Source: an uncultured Maribacter sp.
GTDB lineage: Bacteria; Bacteroidota; Bacteroidia; Flavobacteriales; Flavobacteriaceae
Assembly (NCBI GenBank): GCA_947498505.1
Contig: CANMKG010000003.1
Span: 310,001-374,000 of the forward strand
Length of the DNA stretch: 64,000 nucleotides
Direction of reading: 5' to 3'
How positions within the stretch are numbered: position 1 is the first letter of the stretch; each line of letters opens with the position of its first letter. Position numbers and translations under genes: made by a program. Shown here piece by piece: positions 32,528-41,567 of this stretch. A model generated the notes under the pieces. That model ran no database searches. It was not told the DNA's origin and was given only the letters and a program-made list of their open reading frames with translations.

Positions 32528-33061
32528 TTATTCTGTTTCTCCTTCGCCTTCAGAGATTGTAACTCTTTCATCAATCATTTTTAGCGCAATACCATCTCTT
32601 CCTATTAAATCAAACATATCAAGAATATCACGCATTGTTTTTTCTTCTTCAAGTTGCTCCACAATAAACCATTGTAAGAAGTTCTCAACGTTATAGTCGT
32701 TATTCTTTTTACATTCGTTTACAATATTGTGGATAGACTTTGTAACCTGAATTTCCTGTTCTAATGCAGTTTCAAACACTTCTTCTAATGAAGAAAAATC
32801 ATGATTTGTTTCTCCAACAGCAGGTGACATAGCACTACCTCCACAATCATTAACAAACTGAAATATTTTCATCATATGTGATCTTTCTTCAACAGATTGG
32901 TTGTAGAAAAAAGCAGCACTTTGGGTAAACGCATTTTGGTCACACCAAGATGCCATTGCTAAATATGATGCAGAAGCATGGGCTTCCATTTTTATTTGAT
33001 TATTAAGTAAATCCATTGTTTCAACAGAAATACTCATTCTTTGTCTAGCAATATCTTTCAT
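32528..33061 (-). CDS. Ferritin
   Basis: 177 residues of the bacterial non-haem ferritin (FtnA-type) family, storing iron as ferric mineral. The four-helix bundle has ferroxidase ligands in NQIKMEAHASASYLAMASW, SVEERSHMMKIF and VEQLEEEKTM. The C-terminal tail EGEGETE is acidic and hydrophilic. The gene has a -7 box 20 bases before its start. Confidence 0.95.
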   Translation of the reverse strand: MKDIARQRMSISVETMDLLNNQIKMEAHASASYLAMASWCDQNAFTQSAAFFYNQSVEERSHMMKIFQFVNDCGGSAMSPAVGETNHDFSSLEEVFETALEQEIQVTKSIHNIVNECKKNNDYNVENFLQWFIVEQLEEEKTMRDILDMFDLIGRDGIALKMIDERVTISEGEGETE

Positions 33062-33081
33062 AAGCTCTAGTTTGTTTTACT

Positions 33082-33089
33082 CAAATATA
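33082..33089 (-). promoter_or_regulatory. -7 box TATATTTG, ferritin promoter
   Basis: Exact TAnnTTTG match on the minus strand, 20 bases before the ferritin ATG. Confidence 0.5.
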
Positions 33090-33160
33090 ATTAAAGTATA
33101 CAACGAAAATAAGTTGATAAACTTATTTATAAACGGTCTTAATTTACTTAAAGTTACAAA

Positions 33161-33487
33161 TTAATAAACGCATGCAACAGCATTGTGCGGAATAGAGATG
33201 CCAACGGCCAATAAACTTTGTTGGATTAATTGATTTAAATCCAGTATTTCTAAAGTATTAAAGACAAATAAGTGTGACTTATTGCACAAGGTAAGCACTT
33301 CAAAACCATGTTTGTTCATAGAGGCATCAAAATGGCTGGTAATTGAAATGGAATTTATTTTATGGCGTAAAGCTAGTAACTGACAAAATGAAAACTTTAC
33401 TGTTTTATGACCAAAATCTAAATAATAGCAACGCTCTGCATCATTTTGATACAGGGCATAAAATTGCGATTTATAGACTAAAACCAT
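33161..33487 (-). CDS. Hypothetical protein, small cytoplasmic
   Basis: 108 residues with no signal peptide or membrane segment and a mixed alpha/beta make-up. Cysteines at several points (YYLDFGHKTVKFSFCQ, TLCNKSH and ACVY) have no metal-binding spacing. I do not recognise a named family. It lies on the same strand as and 38 bases after the Lrp regulator, and about 100 bases before ferritin's promoter. Confidence 0.65.
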   Translation of the reverse strand: MVLVYKSQFYALYQNDAERCYYLDFGHKTVKFSFCQLLALRHKINSISITSHFDASMNKHGFEVLTLCNKSHLFVFNTLEILDLNQLIQQSLLAVGISIPHNAVACVY

Positions 33488-33525
33488 GATACAAATCTAA
33501 AGTTTATTTAGATTGAATCCAAATA

Positions 33526-33996
33526 TTAAATCTGTATTTGTCTTTCTATTTGTTGGTTAAGTGAGATAAATGTTTCCGTTCTAGATACCCCTTCAATTTG
33601 TTGAATATCTCTGTTAAGGACATTCATAAGATGCTCATTATCTGTGCAAAGTACTTTTATTAAAATAGACCAATTACCTGTGGTGTAGTGGCATTCCAAA
33701 ACTTCAGGAATTTTTTTAAGTTCTTTTACAGCAATTGGATTACTCATGGCTTTATCTAAAAAAATACCAATATAAGCCATGGTGGTATACCCTAAAACTT
33801 TTGGATTTAATACTAATATAGAACCTGCTATTAACCCAGAACTTTCTAGTTTTCGAAGCCTTTGATGTATTGCCGCTCCAGAGATGCCTATTTGCCTGGC
33901 AATTTCAAGAATAGGTTTTCGGGCATCTTCAATTAAAAACCTTAATATTTTTTTGTCAATACCGTCTATTTTAACGTTTTTGTAAGTAGATTTCAT
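33526..33996 (-). CDS. Lrp/AsnC family transcriptional regulator
   Basis: 156 residues with an N-terminal helix-turn-helix (IDKKILRFLIEDARKPILEIARQIGISGAAIHQRLRKLE) and a C-terminal RAM domain (about 80-150). I chose ATG 33996 (MKSTYKNV) over an upstream TTG. It lies 36 bases after the saccharopine dehydrogenase-like gene on the same strand, so the two are probably co-transcribed and the regulator may respond to lysine or a related amino acid. Confidence 0.92.
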   Translation of the reverse strand: MKSTYKNVKIDGIDKKILRFLIEDARKPILEIARQIGISGAAIHQRLRKLESSGLIAGSILVLNPKVLGYTTMAYIGIFLDKAMSNPIAVKELKKIPEVLECHYTTGNWSILIKVLCTDNEHLMNVLNRDIQQIEGVSRTETFISLNQQIERQIQI

Positions 33997-34032
33997 GTTT
34001 AATACTTTCAATTTATCATTAAAAGTACAATT

Positions 34033-35406
34033 TTACATTACAATAGAGTCTGGATTATACCCCAAATAAGGAACTTCTTTTTCTGTGAATACAATTCCGT
34101 AATTTTTTAATTCCTCTAAAATAGGTTCGTAAACTTCTTTTTGAATTGGGATTTGTACACCGGGAGTGGTAATCTTTTTATTTAGTATTAGTATTGTAGC
34201 AATAGCAACTGGAAGACCAACTGTTTTTGCCATAGCAGTATGTGTTTGGCTTTCGCCCACAACTACTGTGTGAGAATCTATTTGTTTATTTTCTCCGTTT
34301 TTTTCGTAACCAAATTTATGATACATCACAATCATATCTTTTTCATTGGAGTTCAGTGTCCAACTTTCTTCAAGAATAATTTGAAGAATTTGCGCAGGAG
34401 TAGCGTTTTTCTTTTTAATAATTCGGGTATTATCAAAAATATTCAGCGAAACAAGCTTATCCCAGATATAATCGTCTTGATCTATTTTTAAGTAATGTTT
34501 GAGCTTTAATTCAACAGAGTCGGTTGGAGAATATGGTAAAAACAAATTTATAAACTCTCTGTAAGTCATTCCTTCAGAGTTTTCAATGATGTAATTATCA
34601 TCAGTCATTCCTAATTGCACAAAAATATTCCATGCTTTGGAAAAACCAACTCGCCTAATAGTGCCCCTATAAAGAGTCAATACATCTTGAAGACCGTAAG
34701 CTTCTCTGTAGTTTAGGGAGTCTCTATTGGCATAACCTTCAAACCTTCCATAACCTTCGATATTGAAGAATTCGGTACGCCTAAATAATTTGTGGTATGG
34801 AATATATTTATATGATCCTTCTTGAATAAATTTTGCAGCTCCACCTTGACCAGCGGTAACTACATTTTTTGGATTCCAAGTAAATTTGTAATTCCATATT
34901 CCATTATCACTTTCAGGGGCAAGTAGACCTCCAGTAAATGACTCAAACAATAACATTTTACCTCCGTCAGCACGAATGTCATTTATTATTTGCATAGCGC
35001 TCATATGATCTATACCTGGATCGAGCCCTATTTCATTCATAAAAACTAGTCCCTTTTTTTTAACCTGTTCGTCCAAAGCCTTAATCTCATCACTTACATA
35101 TGAAGCGGTGACTAGGTTTTTATCGAAAGCTACACAATCTTTGGCAATTTTGATATGATAACTTGGTGGTAGCATAGATACCACGATGTCGCTATTCTTG
35201 ATTTCTTTTTTACGCTGAGTTTCATCAAAAATATCGAGTTTAATTACCTCACAAGCCTTATGGTTTTTAATGGTATTGGAGATATTTTCTGGATATAAAT
35301 CGCCAATAATTAATTGAAGTTTTTCTTCAATAGACTTTTCTAAAAAATAATCTAATAAATATGAGGTGGATTTTCCAGCACCTAAAACAAGTATTTTTCG
35401 CAACAT
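34033..35406 (-). CDS. Saccharopine dehydrogenase-like protein
   Basis: 457 residues: an N-terminal Rossmann domain with VLGAGKSTSYLLDYFL, a middle substrate-binding domain with GLDPGIDHMSAM, and a C-terminal part. It belongs to the saccharopine dehydrogenase/Lys9 family of lysine metabolism. Reaction direction and substrate are inferred. Upstream of an Lrp regulator on the same strand and divergent from the DUF423 gene. Confidence 0.9.
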   Translation of the reverse strand: MLRKILVLGAGKSTSYLLDYFLEKSIEEKLQLIIGDLYPENISNTIKNHKACEVIKLDIFDETQRKKEIKNSDIVVSMLPPSYHIKIAKDCVAFDKNLVTASYVSDEIKALDEQVKKKGLVFMNEIGLDPGIDHMSAMQIINDIRADGGKMLLFESFTGGLLAPESDNGIWNYKFTWNPKNVVTAGQGGAAKFIQEGSYKYIPYHKLFRRTEFFNIEGYGRFEGYANRDSLNYREAYGLQDVLTLYRGTIRRVGFSKAWNIFVQLGMTDDNYIIENSEGMTYREFINLFLPYSPTDSVELKLKHYLKIDQDDYIWDKLVSLNIFDNTRIIKKKNATPAQILQIILEESWTLNSNEKDMIVMYHKFGYEKNGENKQIDSHTVVVGESQTHTAMAKTVGLPVAIATILILNKKITTPGVQIPIQKEVYEPILEELKNYGIVFTEKEVPYLGYNPDSIVM

Positions 35407-35459
35407 AGGTTTTCAGTAGCTTTGTAAAGATAAAACGAACTGCTAAGTTATTCAAATGT

Positions 35460-35467
35460 TATATTTG
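35460..35467 (+). promoter_or_regulatory. -7 box TATATTTG, DUF423 gene promoter
   Basis: Exact TAnnTTTG match 23 bases before the ATG at 35491. Confidence 0.5.
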
Positions 35468-35490
35468 TAAAAATAAGGGATAAAAAAGTT

Positions 35491-35877
35491 ATGAACAAAA
35501 CAATTTTAATTACTGGAATTTTGTTAGGCGCGTTGAGTGTAATTTTTGGAGCGTTTGGAGCACACGGATTGGAAAAGTTGGTTGATGCCGATGCCGTTTC
35601 TACTTTTGAAACAGGTGTTAGGTACCAAATGTATCATGCCTTGTTTTTGATGATTTTGGGTGGATTAAACGGACTGTCTGAACGTAGTAAAAAATCTATT
35701 TATTATCTTGTTTTAAGCGGAGTGGTTTTATTTTCTTTCTCCATATATGCCTTAGCAACGAACACCCTTACAAGCTTTGACTTTAAAGTAATTGGTTTTA
35801 TTACGCCAATTGGAGGTTTACTTCTTATACTTGGTTGGACACTTTTAGGTTATCGATGCATTAAACACTTTAACTAA
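35491..35877 (+). CDS. DUF423 membrane protein (YgdD-like)
   Basis: 128 residues with four hydrophobic helices. FGAFGAHGLEKLVDADAVSTFETGVRYQMYHAL is the family core. Found widely in bacteria; function is not established. It precedes pckA by 75 bases on the same strand but probably has its own promoter, as does pckA. Confidence 0.88.
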   Translation: MNKTILITGILLGALSVIFGAFGAHGLEKLVDADAVSTFETGVRYQMYHALFLMILGGLNGLSERSKKSIYYLVLSGVVLFSFSIYALATNTLTSFDFKVIGFITPIGGLLLILGWTLLGYRCIKHFN

Positions 35878-35952
35878 TAAATTCGTAAAATTCATACGTT
35901 AAAAGTATTTAATCATTAATTTTACAGCCTAAAAACAACTAATTATTACACT

Positions 35953-37563
35953 ATGTTTAAACAGGGAGTAAAAACGGTTTCATTAAGAGGCTATGGAATT
36001 ACGCATGATAATTTACATTATCAGCTGTCTCCAGAAAAGCTTCATGAGATTAGTATTGAGAGAGGAATGGGGAAGGAGGCGTCTAATGGTGCGTTGGCGA
36101 TTAACACTGGAGAGTTTACAGGAAGATCACCAATGGACAGGTTTATTGTTAAAGACAATATTACCGAAGACAAAGTATGGTGGGGAAACATCAATATACC
36201 TTTTGCACCCGATGCTTTTGATAAGCTATATGATAAGGTAATAGCTTATTTAAATGAGAAAGAACTTTTTGTTCGTGATTGCTATGCTTGTGCTGATGCA
36301 AATTATAGAATGAATATTCGTGTAATTAACGAATATCCATGGTCTAATATGTTTGCTTATAACATGTTTATACGACCTACAGATGAGGAATTAAAAAACT
36401 TTGATGCGGAATGGACGGTTGTCAATGCTCCTGGTTTTATGGCAGTAGCAAAAGAAGATGGTACAAGACAACATAATTTTGCAATTTTAAATTTTAAAAA
36501 GAAAATTGCTTTAATAGGGGGAACTGGATATACTGGTGAAATTAAAAAAGGAATTTTCTCAGCATTGAATTTTATTTTACCTGTGCAGAAAAATACTTTG
36601 CCTATGCATTGCTCTGCTAATGTTGGTAAAAAAGGTGATACTGCAATATTTTTTGGTCTTTCGGGAACAGGTAAAACTACATTGTCTACAGACTCTACTA
36701 GAAAATTAATAGGAGATGATGAACATGGTTGGAACAATGAAAATGCAGTTTTTAATTTTGAAGGAGGATGCTATGCTAAGGTTATAAACCTTTCTAAGGA
36801 TAATGAGCCGGAAATATATGGTGCAATTAAAAAGGGTGCAATTTTAGAAAATGTGATAATGGATGCGTCTGGTGAAATTGATTTTGCAGATACTTCTATA
36901 ACGCAAAACACCAGAGTTAGTTACCCAATTTATCATATTGATAATATTAAGCAACCTTCGATGGGTAAAAACCCAAAGAATATATTCTTTTTAACAGCAG
37001 ACGCATTTGGTGTATTGCCTCCTATTTCAAAATTGACACCAAGTCAAGCAGCATATCACTTTATTTCAGGGTATACAGCAAAAGTGGCAGGAACTGAAGC
37101 TGGTGTTGTTGAGCCTGTGCCATCTTTTTCGGCATGTTTTGGAGCGCCTTTTATGCCGTTACACCCTACAGCATATGCTGAAATGTTAAGTAAAAAAATG
37201 TTAGAAGCAGGAGTAAATGTATGGCTTGTAAATACGGGTTGGACAGGAGGTCCTTATGGTATAGGTACACGTATGAAATTAAAATATACTAGAGCAATGA
37301 TTCATGCAGCCTTAAATGGTGATTTAGGTATGTATTCTTATGATACCTATCATATACATTCAGTTTTTGGTGTTGCTCAACCCAGAAGTTGCCCTGGAGT
37401 GCCAACGGAAGTGTTGAGTCCCAGAGCCACATGGAACAATGACGAAAAGTACTATAAAACTGCGTTTAAACTATCTAATGCTTTTAGAGAGAATTTCAAA
37501 AAATTTGAATCTTACGCAAGTGAAGAAATAAGAAGAGGCGGACCGCAACGATACGCTCATTAA
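35953..37563 (+). CDS. pckA: Phosphoenolpyruvate carboxykinase (ATP)
   Basis: 536 residues. Converts oxaloacetate and ATP to phosphoenolpyruvate in gluconeogenesis. The P-loop GLSGTGKTTLS, NFEGGCYAKVI and the C-terminal GWTGGPYGIG segments are intact. Typical length for the ATP-dependent form, so it should be active. Ends in a strong bidirectional terminator. Confidence 0.96.
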   Translation: MFKQGVKTVSLRGYGITHDNLHYQLSPEKLHEISIERGMGKEASNGALAINTGEFTGRSPMDRFIVKDNITEDKVWWGNINIPFAPDAFDKLYDKVIAYLNEKELFVRDCYACADANYRMNIRVINEYPWSNMFAYNMFIRPTDEELKNFDAEWTVVNAPGFMAVAKEDGTRQHNFAILNFKKKIALIGGTGYTGEIKKGIFSALNFILPVQKNTLPMHCSANVGKKGDTAIFFGLSGTGKTTLSTDSTRKLIGDDEHGWNNENAVFNFEGGCYAKVINLSKDNEPEIYGAIKKGAILENVIMDASGEIDFADTSITQNTRVSYPIYHIDNIKQPSMGKNPKNIFFLTADAFGVLPPISKLTPSQAAYHFISGYTAKVAGTEAGVVEPVPSFSACFGAPFMPLHPTAYAEMLSKKMLEAGVNVWLVNTGWTGGPYGIGTRMKLKYTRAMIHAALNGDLGMYSYDTYHIHSVFGVAQPRSCPGVPTEVLSPRATWNNDEKYYKTAFKLSNAFRENFKKFESYASEEIRRGGPQRYAH

Positions 37564-37570
37564 AAATAAA

Positions 37571-37599
37571 AAACCCGAAGGTTTAACCTTCGGGTTTTT
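37571..37599. terminator. Bidirectional terminator between pckA and hemD
   Basis: AAACCCGAAGG/CCTTCGGGTTT, an 11-bp perfect stem with a five-base loop, flanked by A-rich and T-rich runs. It can end pckA (+) and hemD (-) transcripts. Confidence 0.9.
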
Positions 37600-37619
37600 A
37601 TTTGTCATTAACGCTTCTA

Positions 37620-38366
37620 TTATTTTTTATTAGCGTCCTTAATATATTTTTGTAACGCCATTGTCATTGATGGTGTTTCAGGTGTTGGTGCTTTTATATC
37701 TATGCGTAAACTAGCAGCTGTGGCGGCTTTTACTGTAGAATTTCCGAATACTGCTATTCTGGTATCGTTTTGCTCAAAATCAGGAAAATTCTTCAACAGA
37801 GATTCAATCCCTGAAGGGCTAAAGAAAACCAAAACATCGTAATAAACATCTCGTAAATCAGATAAATCACTTATAACAGTTTTGTAAAAAATTCCTCTTG
37901 TCCAGTTTATTCCAAGTTTATCTAATGTTTCAGGAACAATAGGTTTTAAAACATCTGAAGACGGAAGTAAAAAAGTTTCGTCTTTATATTTTTTGAATAG
38001 TGTAACTAAGTCAGCAAAATTCATTTTACCAACATAAATCTTACGCTTACGATACACAACATATTTTTGAAGGTAATACGCAACAGCTTCTGATTGACAA
38101 AAATATTTCATTGAATCAGGAACTTTAAATCGCATTTCCTCAGCTATTCTAAAGAAATGGTCAACAGCATTTCTACTAGTAAGTATTATCGCTGTATACT
38201 TTGAAAGATCTATTTTTTGTTGACGTACGCTTTTTGCATCTACTCCTTCAACATGAATAAAGGGTCTAAAATCAACTTTCACCTTTTCCTTATCAATTAG
38301 TCTTGAATAAGGAGAATTTTCCATTTTAGGTTCTGGTTGAGAGACTAAAATCGTCTTTATTTTCAT
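37620..38366 (-). CDS. hemD: Uroporphyrinogen-III synthase
   Basis: 248 residues of the HemD two-domain fold, which closes and inverts ring D of hydroxymethylbilane on the way to haem and related tetrapyrroles. Family hallmarks are weak as usual: SQPEPKMENSPYSRL, ILTSRNAVDHFF, LPSSDVLKPIVPETL and VVFFSPSGIESLL-like segments, here VLVFFSPSGIESLLKNF. It starts 8 bases after the DUF4271 stop on the same strand. Confidence 0.88.
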   Translation of the reverse strand: MKIKTILVSQPEPKMENSPYSRLIDKEKVKVDFRPFIHVEGVDAKSVRQQKIDLSKYTAIILTSRNAVDHFFRIAEEMRFKVPDSMKYFCQSEAVAYYLQKYVVYRKRKIYVGKMNFADLVTLFKKYKDETFLLPSSDVLKPIVPETLDKLGINWTRGIFYKTVISDLSDLRDVYYDVLVFFSPSGIESLLKNFPDFEQNDTRIAVFGNSTVKAATAASLRIDIKAPTPETPSMTMALQKYIKDANKK

Positions 38367-38374
38367 ATAATGAA

Positions 38375-39028
38375 CTATTTAAGAAGGCTTCGCACTATTA
38401 AGATAGGGCCAATTTCGAGTGCGCAAAGGTACAAAATAAAATAGAAAAAATTATTAGCTAGAAATTTTTGATGATTCTTTAACAAGTCTATCAGCCCAAT
38501 ACTGTTTTCTAAAATTACCAGGCCAATTGTAACATAAACCACAATAATAGAGTCTTTTGCAATATAGGTGAGTATAACGTTGGCTATAAACATTAGTATA
38601 CTACTATGGTTTAAGTAAGACATTTTTTTAAAAATAATCTCTGTGATTATTTTGTTATTGTTAAAGACAAAACCATTGCTAAGTTGTAATAAAATTTTCA
38701 GCGTTAAAAAAAGAATCAAACCACCAAGAATAACAAAGTATATTACGGGTTTAGAGTAGTTTACATCAGAAACTAAAATCTGGTAACTTAAAAAAAGAAA
38801 CAACGAAAAGTTTATGATTTGAAAAATGGTAAAGAAAACATGAAACCAGTTGCCTAATTTTTCTTTTTTATTGTACATAAAAATGTACTTGTTATTAAAT
38901 GGTAATATTATAAAATTTAAGAAACGTGCATGGAAAAGTTTTTTGGCAACAATTACAAAAATAAGACTGCCAAAAATTAATAAGGTTATCCAGCTGTTAT
39001 CGGCACTGTTTCTTAGTATAGATTCCAT
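38375..39028 (-). CDS. DUF4271 membrane protein
   Basis: 217 residues with about six hydrophobic helices, matching DUF4271. It is located just before hemD in many Flavobacteriaceae, as here, and starts 2 bases after the stop of the glycosyltransferase gene upstream. Function unknown; a membrane role tied to haem precursor or lipid-linked glycosylation is only a guess. Confidence 0.82.
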   Translation of the reverse strand: MESILRNSADNSWITLLIFGSLIFVIVAKKLFHARFLNFIILPFNNKYIFMYNKKEKLGNWFHVFFTIFQIINFSLFLFLSYQILVSDVNYSKPVIYFVILGGLILFLTLKILLQLSNGFVFNNNKIITEIIFKKMSYLNHSSILMFIANVILTYIAKDSIIVVYVTIGLVILENSIGLIDLLKNHQKFLANNFFYFILYLCALEIGPILIVRSLLK

Positions 39029-39030
39029 TT

Positions 39031-40698
39031 TTACTTAATTAATTTAATACTAGAGCCGTTTAAGCCGTGGAGTTGGTTGTTTTCGGAAATTACAATTCTC
39101 AAATAATCTACGTTTTCTTTCGTAGGTTTTTTAAAGGTGAAAACATATTCTAAAGAGTCTTTGGCTTTAATTTCTTTTACAGCACCGTTTTTAAGTGTAG
39201 GTACAATGTTAATAATCTCCTGTGTTTTTTTAAACTTATTCATATAAGCTATGCCAAATTTCAACTTTTTTAAAGCTATGGGTTTATTATAGGGATTGTA
39301 TAAATGAAAGTTGAGTTCTTTGGTTGTGTTTAAACCTACCTCTTTTTGGTCAAGTATACATCTTAGTTTTCTAAATGTTTCAAAATTATCTATCCATCTA
39401 CCGTAATAAGGAGATTTGTTAATGTTTTCAACTTCAAAAACAGTATTTGCTCTTTTATACCTTGAAATATGCAGAACTTTTTTGTGTTGAACTTTAGATT
39501 CTGAATCATCGATAGAATATTGGTTTTGCCGGTAATAAGAATTGTTTAATGAATATGAATCTTTACCGGAATAAAATGCATACATCGGGGCGTTTCTATA
39601 TGAATTTTCAAAAACTACAGGGTTGTCTCCCGCAAATTCTAAAACTTTTTGTACCCATTCTTTATTTCCTTGATTCTCATATTTTATTGGCAGTAACGGA
39701 GAGTACGCCAAACCTAATCTTAAAAACAAAATTATTGCAATGTTTAATACCCCCATTCGTATAATCCATTTTGCGTCATTTTGATTATCAAGCATATGGT
39801 TAAATGCCAGTATTGCTAAAGGAATAGAAATTACAACAACCCACTGCGCCTGTATTTGTCGATTAAAACTTGAAACAAAAAAGAAGACCAAAACTCCATA
39901 AATTAAATAAAGGAGCGCTTTAGTAAATTTGTTGTTTGCGTTTGTTTTATAAAGCGCTTTATAAACCCATGGAAAAGTGAAACCTAATATGGCAATAAGG
40001 TTTACAAAATAACCAAGGGTGTTTTTGTGAAAGGCATAGGTACTGTTTGATCTTTCAAACAAATGATATTGTATAGAAATAAAATCACGCTCGTAAAGCC
40101 AATATAAATGAGGGGCAAAACAAGCTAACGAAACAAATACAGCTAACCAAGCATATTTGTTTTTCACCAGATTTAGATTGGATAACAATACAAAAAATAT
40201 TACCAATACTGCGTGATATTTACTGTACATTAAAGCTGCCATAAACACCCCAAGTACAATACTTGTAAGGATAGATTGGTTGCTCAAAAACTTTTTATAA
40301 GTCAGTAAAAAACAACTTGTAAAAAACAACAGTGGAGTATCCGGAAGTATGTAAAAACCGTAAGCATTTAAAAGTGTCATTGAAAATAACAACACAAAAA
40401 AAGGGATAATATGCTTGTTTTTTTTAGGATGATCAATCATTAACCAAATTGCAATAAAAATTCCTAAAGAAGAAAGGCAACTTATAAATCTAATGCCAAG
40501 TTCTCCGTTAAAAAAAATACTACCTAAACGAGCCCAATACGCCATCATAGGTGGGTGATCAAAATATCCCCAATCAAGATTTTGAGAAAAATGCCAATAA
40601 TAGGCTTCGTCAAAAATTAATTGGGTAAAATAAGATTGTAGTACATTAATAATTAAAAGAGCACCTAATAGATAAATAAATAATCTTGGAAGTTTCAA
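39031..40698 (-). CDS. ArnT-like (GT39/GT83-type) membrane glycosyltransferase
   Basis: 555 residues with about 11-12 TM helices over the first 340 residues and a soluble C-terminal domain (about 345-555). DEAYYWHFSQNLDWGYFDHPPM (about 30-50) is the acidic catalytic loop of lipid-linked-sugar transferases of the PMT/ArnT type. It transfers a sugar from a polyprenyl-phosphate donor to an envelope acceptor. The GT2 dolichyl-phosphate-mannose synthase-like gene divergent to it could make that donor. First gene of the run to hemD. Confidence 0.88.
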   Translation of the reverse strand: MKLPRLFIYLLGALLIINVLQSYFTQLIFDEAYYWHFSQNLDWGYFDHPPMMAYWARLGSIFFNGELGIRFISCLSSLGIFIAIWLMIDHPKKNKHIIPFFVLLFSMTLLNAYGFYILPDTPLLFFTSCFLLTYKKFLSNQSILTSIVLGVFMAALMYSKYHAVLVIFFVLLSNLNLVKNKYAWLAVFVSLACFAPHLYWLYERDFISIQYHLFERSNSTYAFHKNTLGYFVNLIAILGFTFPWVYKALYKTNANNKFTKALLYLIYGVLVFFFVSSFNRQIQAQWVVVISIPLAILAFNHMLDNQNDAKWIIRMGVLNIAIILFLRLGLAYSPLLPIKYENQGNKEWVQKVLEFAGDNPVVFENSYRNAPMYAFYSGKDSYSLNNSYYRQNQYSIDDSESKVQHKKVLHISRYKRANTVFEVENINKSPYYGRWIDNFETFRKLRCILDQKEVGLNTTKELNFHLYNPYNKPIALKKLKFGIAYMNKFKKTQEIINIVPTLKNGAVKEIKAKDSLEYVFTFKKPTKENVDYLRIVISENNQLHGLNGSSIKLIK

Positions 40699-40724
40699 TT
40701 GTATACTATTTGATTATTGAAATT

Positions 40725-40732
40725 CAAAATTA
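40725..40732 (-). promoter_or_regulatory. -7 box TAATTTTG, promoter of the ArnT-like gene
   Basis: Exact TAnnTTTG match on the minus strand, 26 bases before the start. Confidence 0.45.
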
Positions 40733-40809
40733 CAAATAATACCCTATAACAAATAGTTTAAAAAAATGATAAAATAGATGATGACATTTTCCTAGAGTAA
40801 TTAAAACAC

Positions 40810-40817
40810 TATTTTTG
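40810..40817 (+). promoter_or_regulatory. -7 box TATTTTTG, promoter of the GT2 gene
   Basis: Exact TAnnTTTG match 19 bases before the ATG at 40837. Confidence 0.5.
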
Positions 40818-40836
40818 CTCAAATACAACAAATTCA

Positions 40837-41559
40837 ATGTCAAAAAGCCTTGTCATAATTCCTACATACAATGAAATTGAAAATATTGAGTCAATTGTAA
40901 AGGCGGTTTTCAAGCTTAGAAAAAAATTTAATGTACTTATTGTTGATGATAACTCTCCAGACGGCACTGCGGCTAAAGTACAAGAAATGCAAGGCGATTT
41001 TCCAGAGCAGCTTTTTCTAGAGGTTAGAAAAGAAAAGTCTGGTTTAGGAACAGCATATATACATGGTTTTAAATGGGCAATTCAAAAAGAATATGACTAT
41101 GTATTTGAGATGGATGCCGACTTTTCTCATGACCCTACGGATTTACCCAGGTTGTTTAATGCGTTAAAAAATAATGCAGATGTAGTTGTGGGCTCTCGCT
41201 ATAAAAAGGGTGTAAATGTTGTAGACTGGCCTTTACATAGAGTACTCCTGTCATACGGAGCATCATTTTATGTAAAGATAATTACTGGTATGCGGGTACA
41301 TGATCCAACGGCAGGTTTTGTAGGTTATAAAAGAAAGGTTTTAGAAACCATTGATTTGGATTCTGTTAGATTTGTTGGATATGCTTTTCAAATTGAGATG
41401 AAGTTTAAAGCGTATTTAAAAGGGTTTAAAATAGAAGAAGTGTCTATAATTTTCAGAGATAGGGTAAAAGGAAAATCAAAAATGAGTGGTTCAATTGTAA
41501 AGGAGGCTATTTTTGGTGTTTTTATGATGAAAATTAGAAGTTTATTTCGAAAAAAGTAA
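40837..41559 (+). CDS. Polyprenol-phosphate mannosyltransferase-like GT2 enzyme
   Basis: 240 residues, GT-A fold of the DPM1 class, no C-terminal membrane region. IIPTYNE, IVDDNSPDGT and EMDADFSHDP are the nucleotide-sugar and metal motifs. It makes a polyprenyl-phosphate sugar (mannose in the family's best-known members). Divergent from the ArnT-like transferase that could use the product. The pyrC gene follows 8 bases downstream, so the two are probably one transcript. Confidence 0.9.
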   Translation: MSKSLVIIPTYNEIENIESIVKAVFKLRKKFNVLIVDDNSPDGTAAKVQEMQGDFPEQLFLEVRKEKSGLGTAYIHGFKWAIQKEYDYVFEMDADFSHDPTDLPRLFNALKNNADVVVGSRYKKGVNVVDWPLHRVLLSYGASFYVKIITGMRVHDPTAGFVGYKRKVLETIDLDSVRFVGYAFQIEMKFKAYLKGFKIEEVSIIFRDRVKGKSKMSGSIVKEAIFGVFMMKIRSLFRKK

Positions 41560-41567
41560 CAATAATT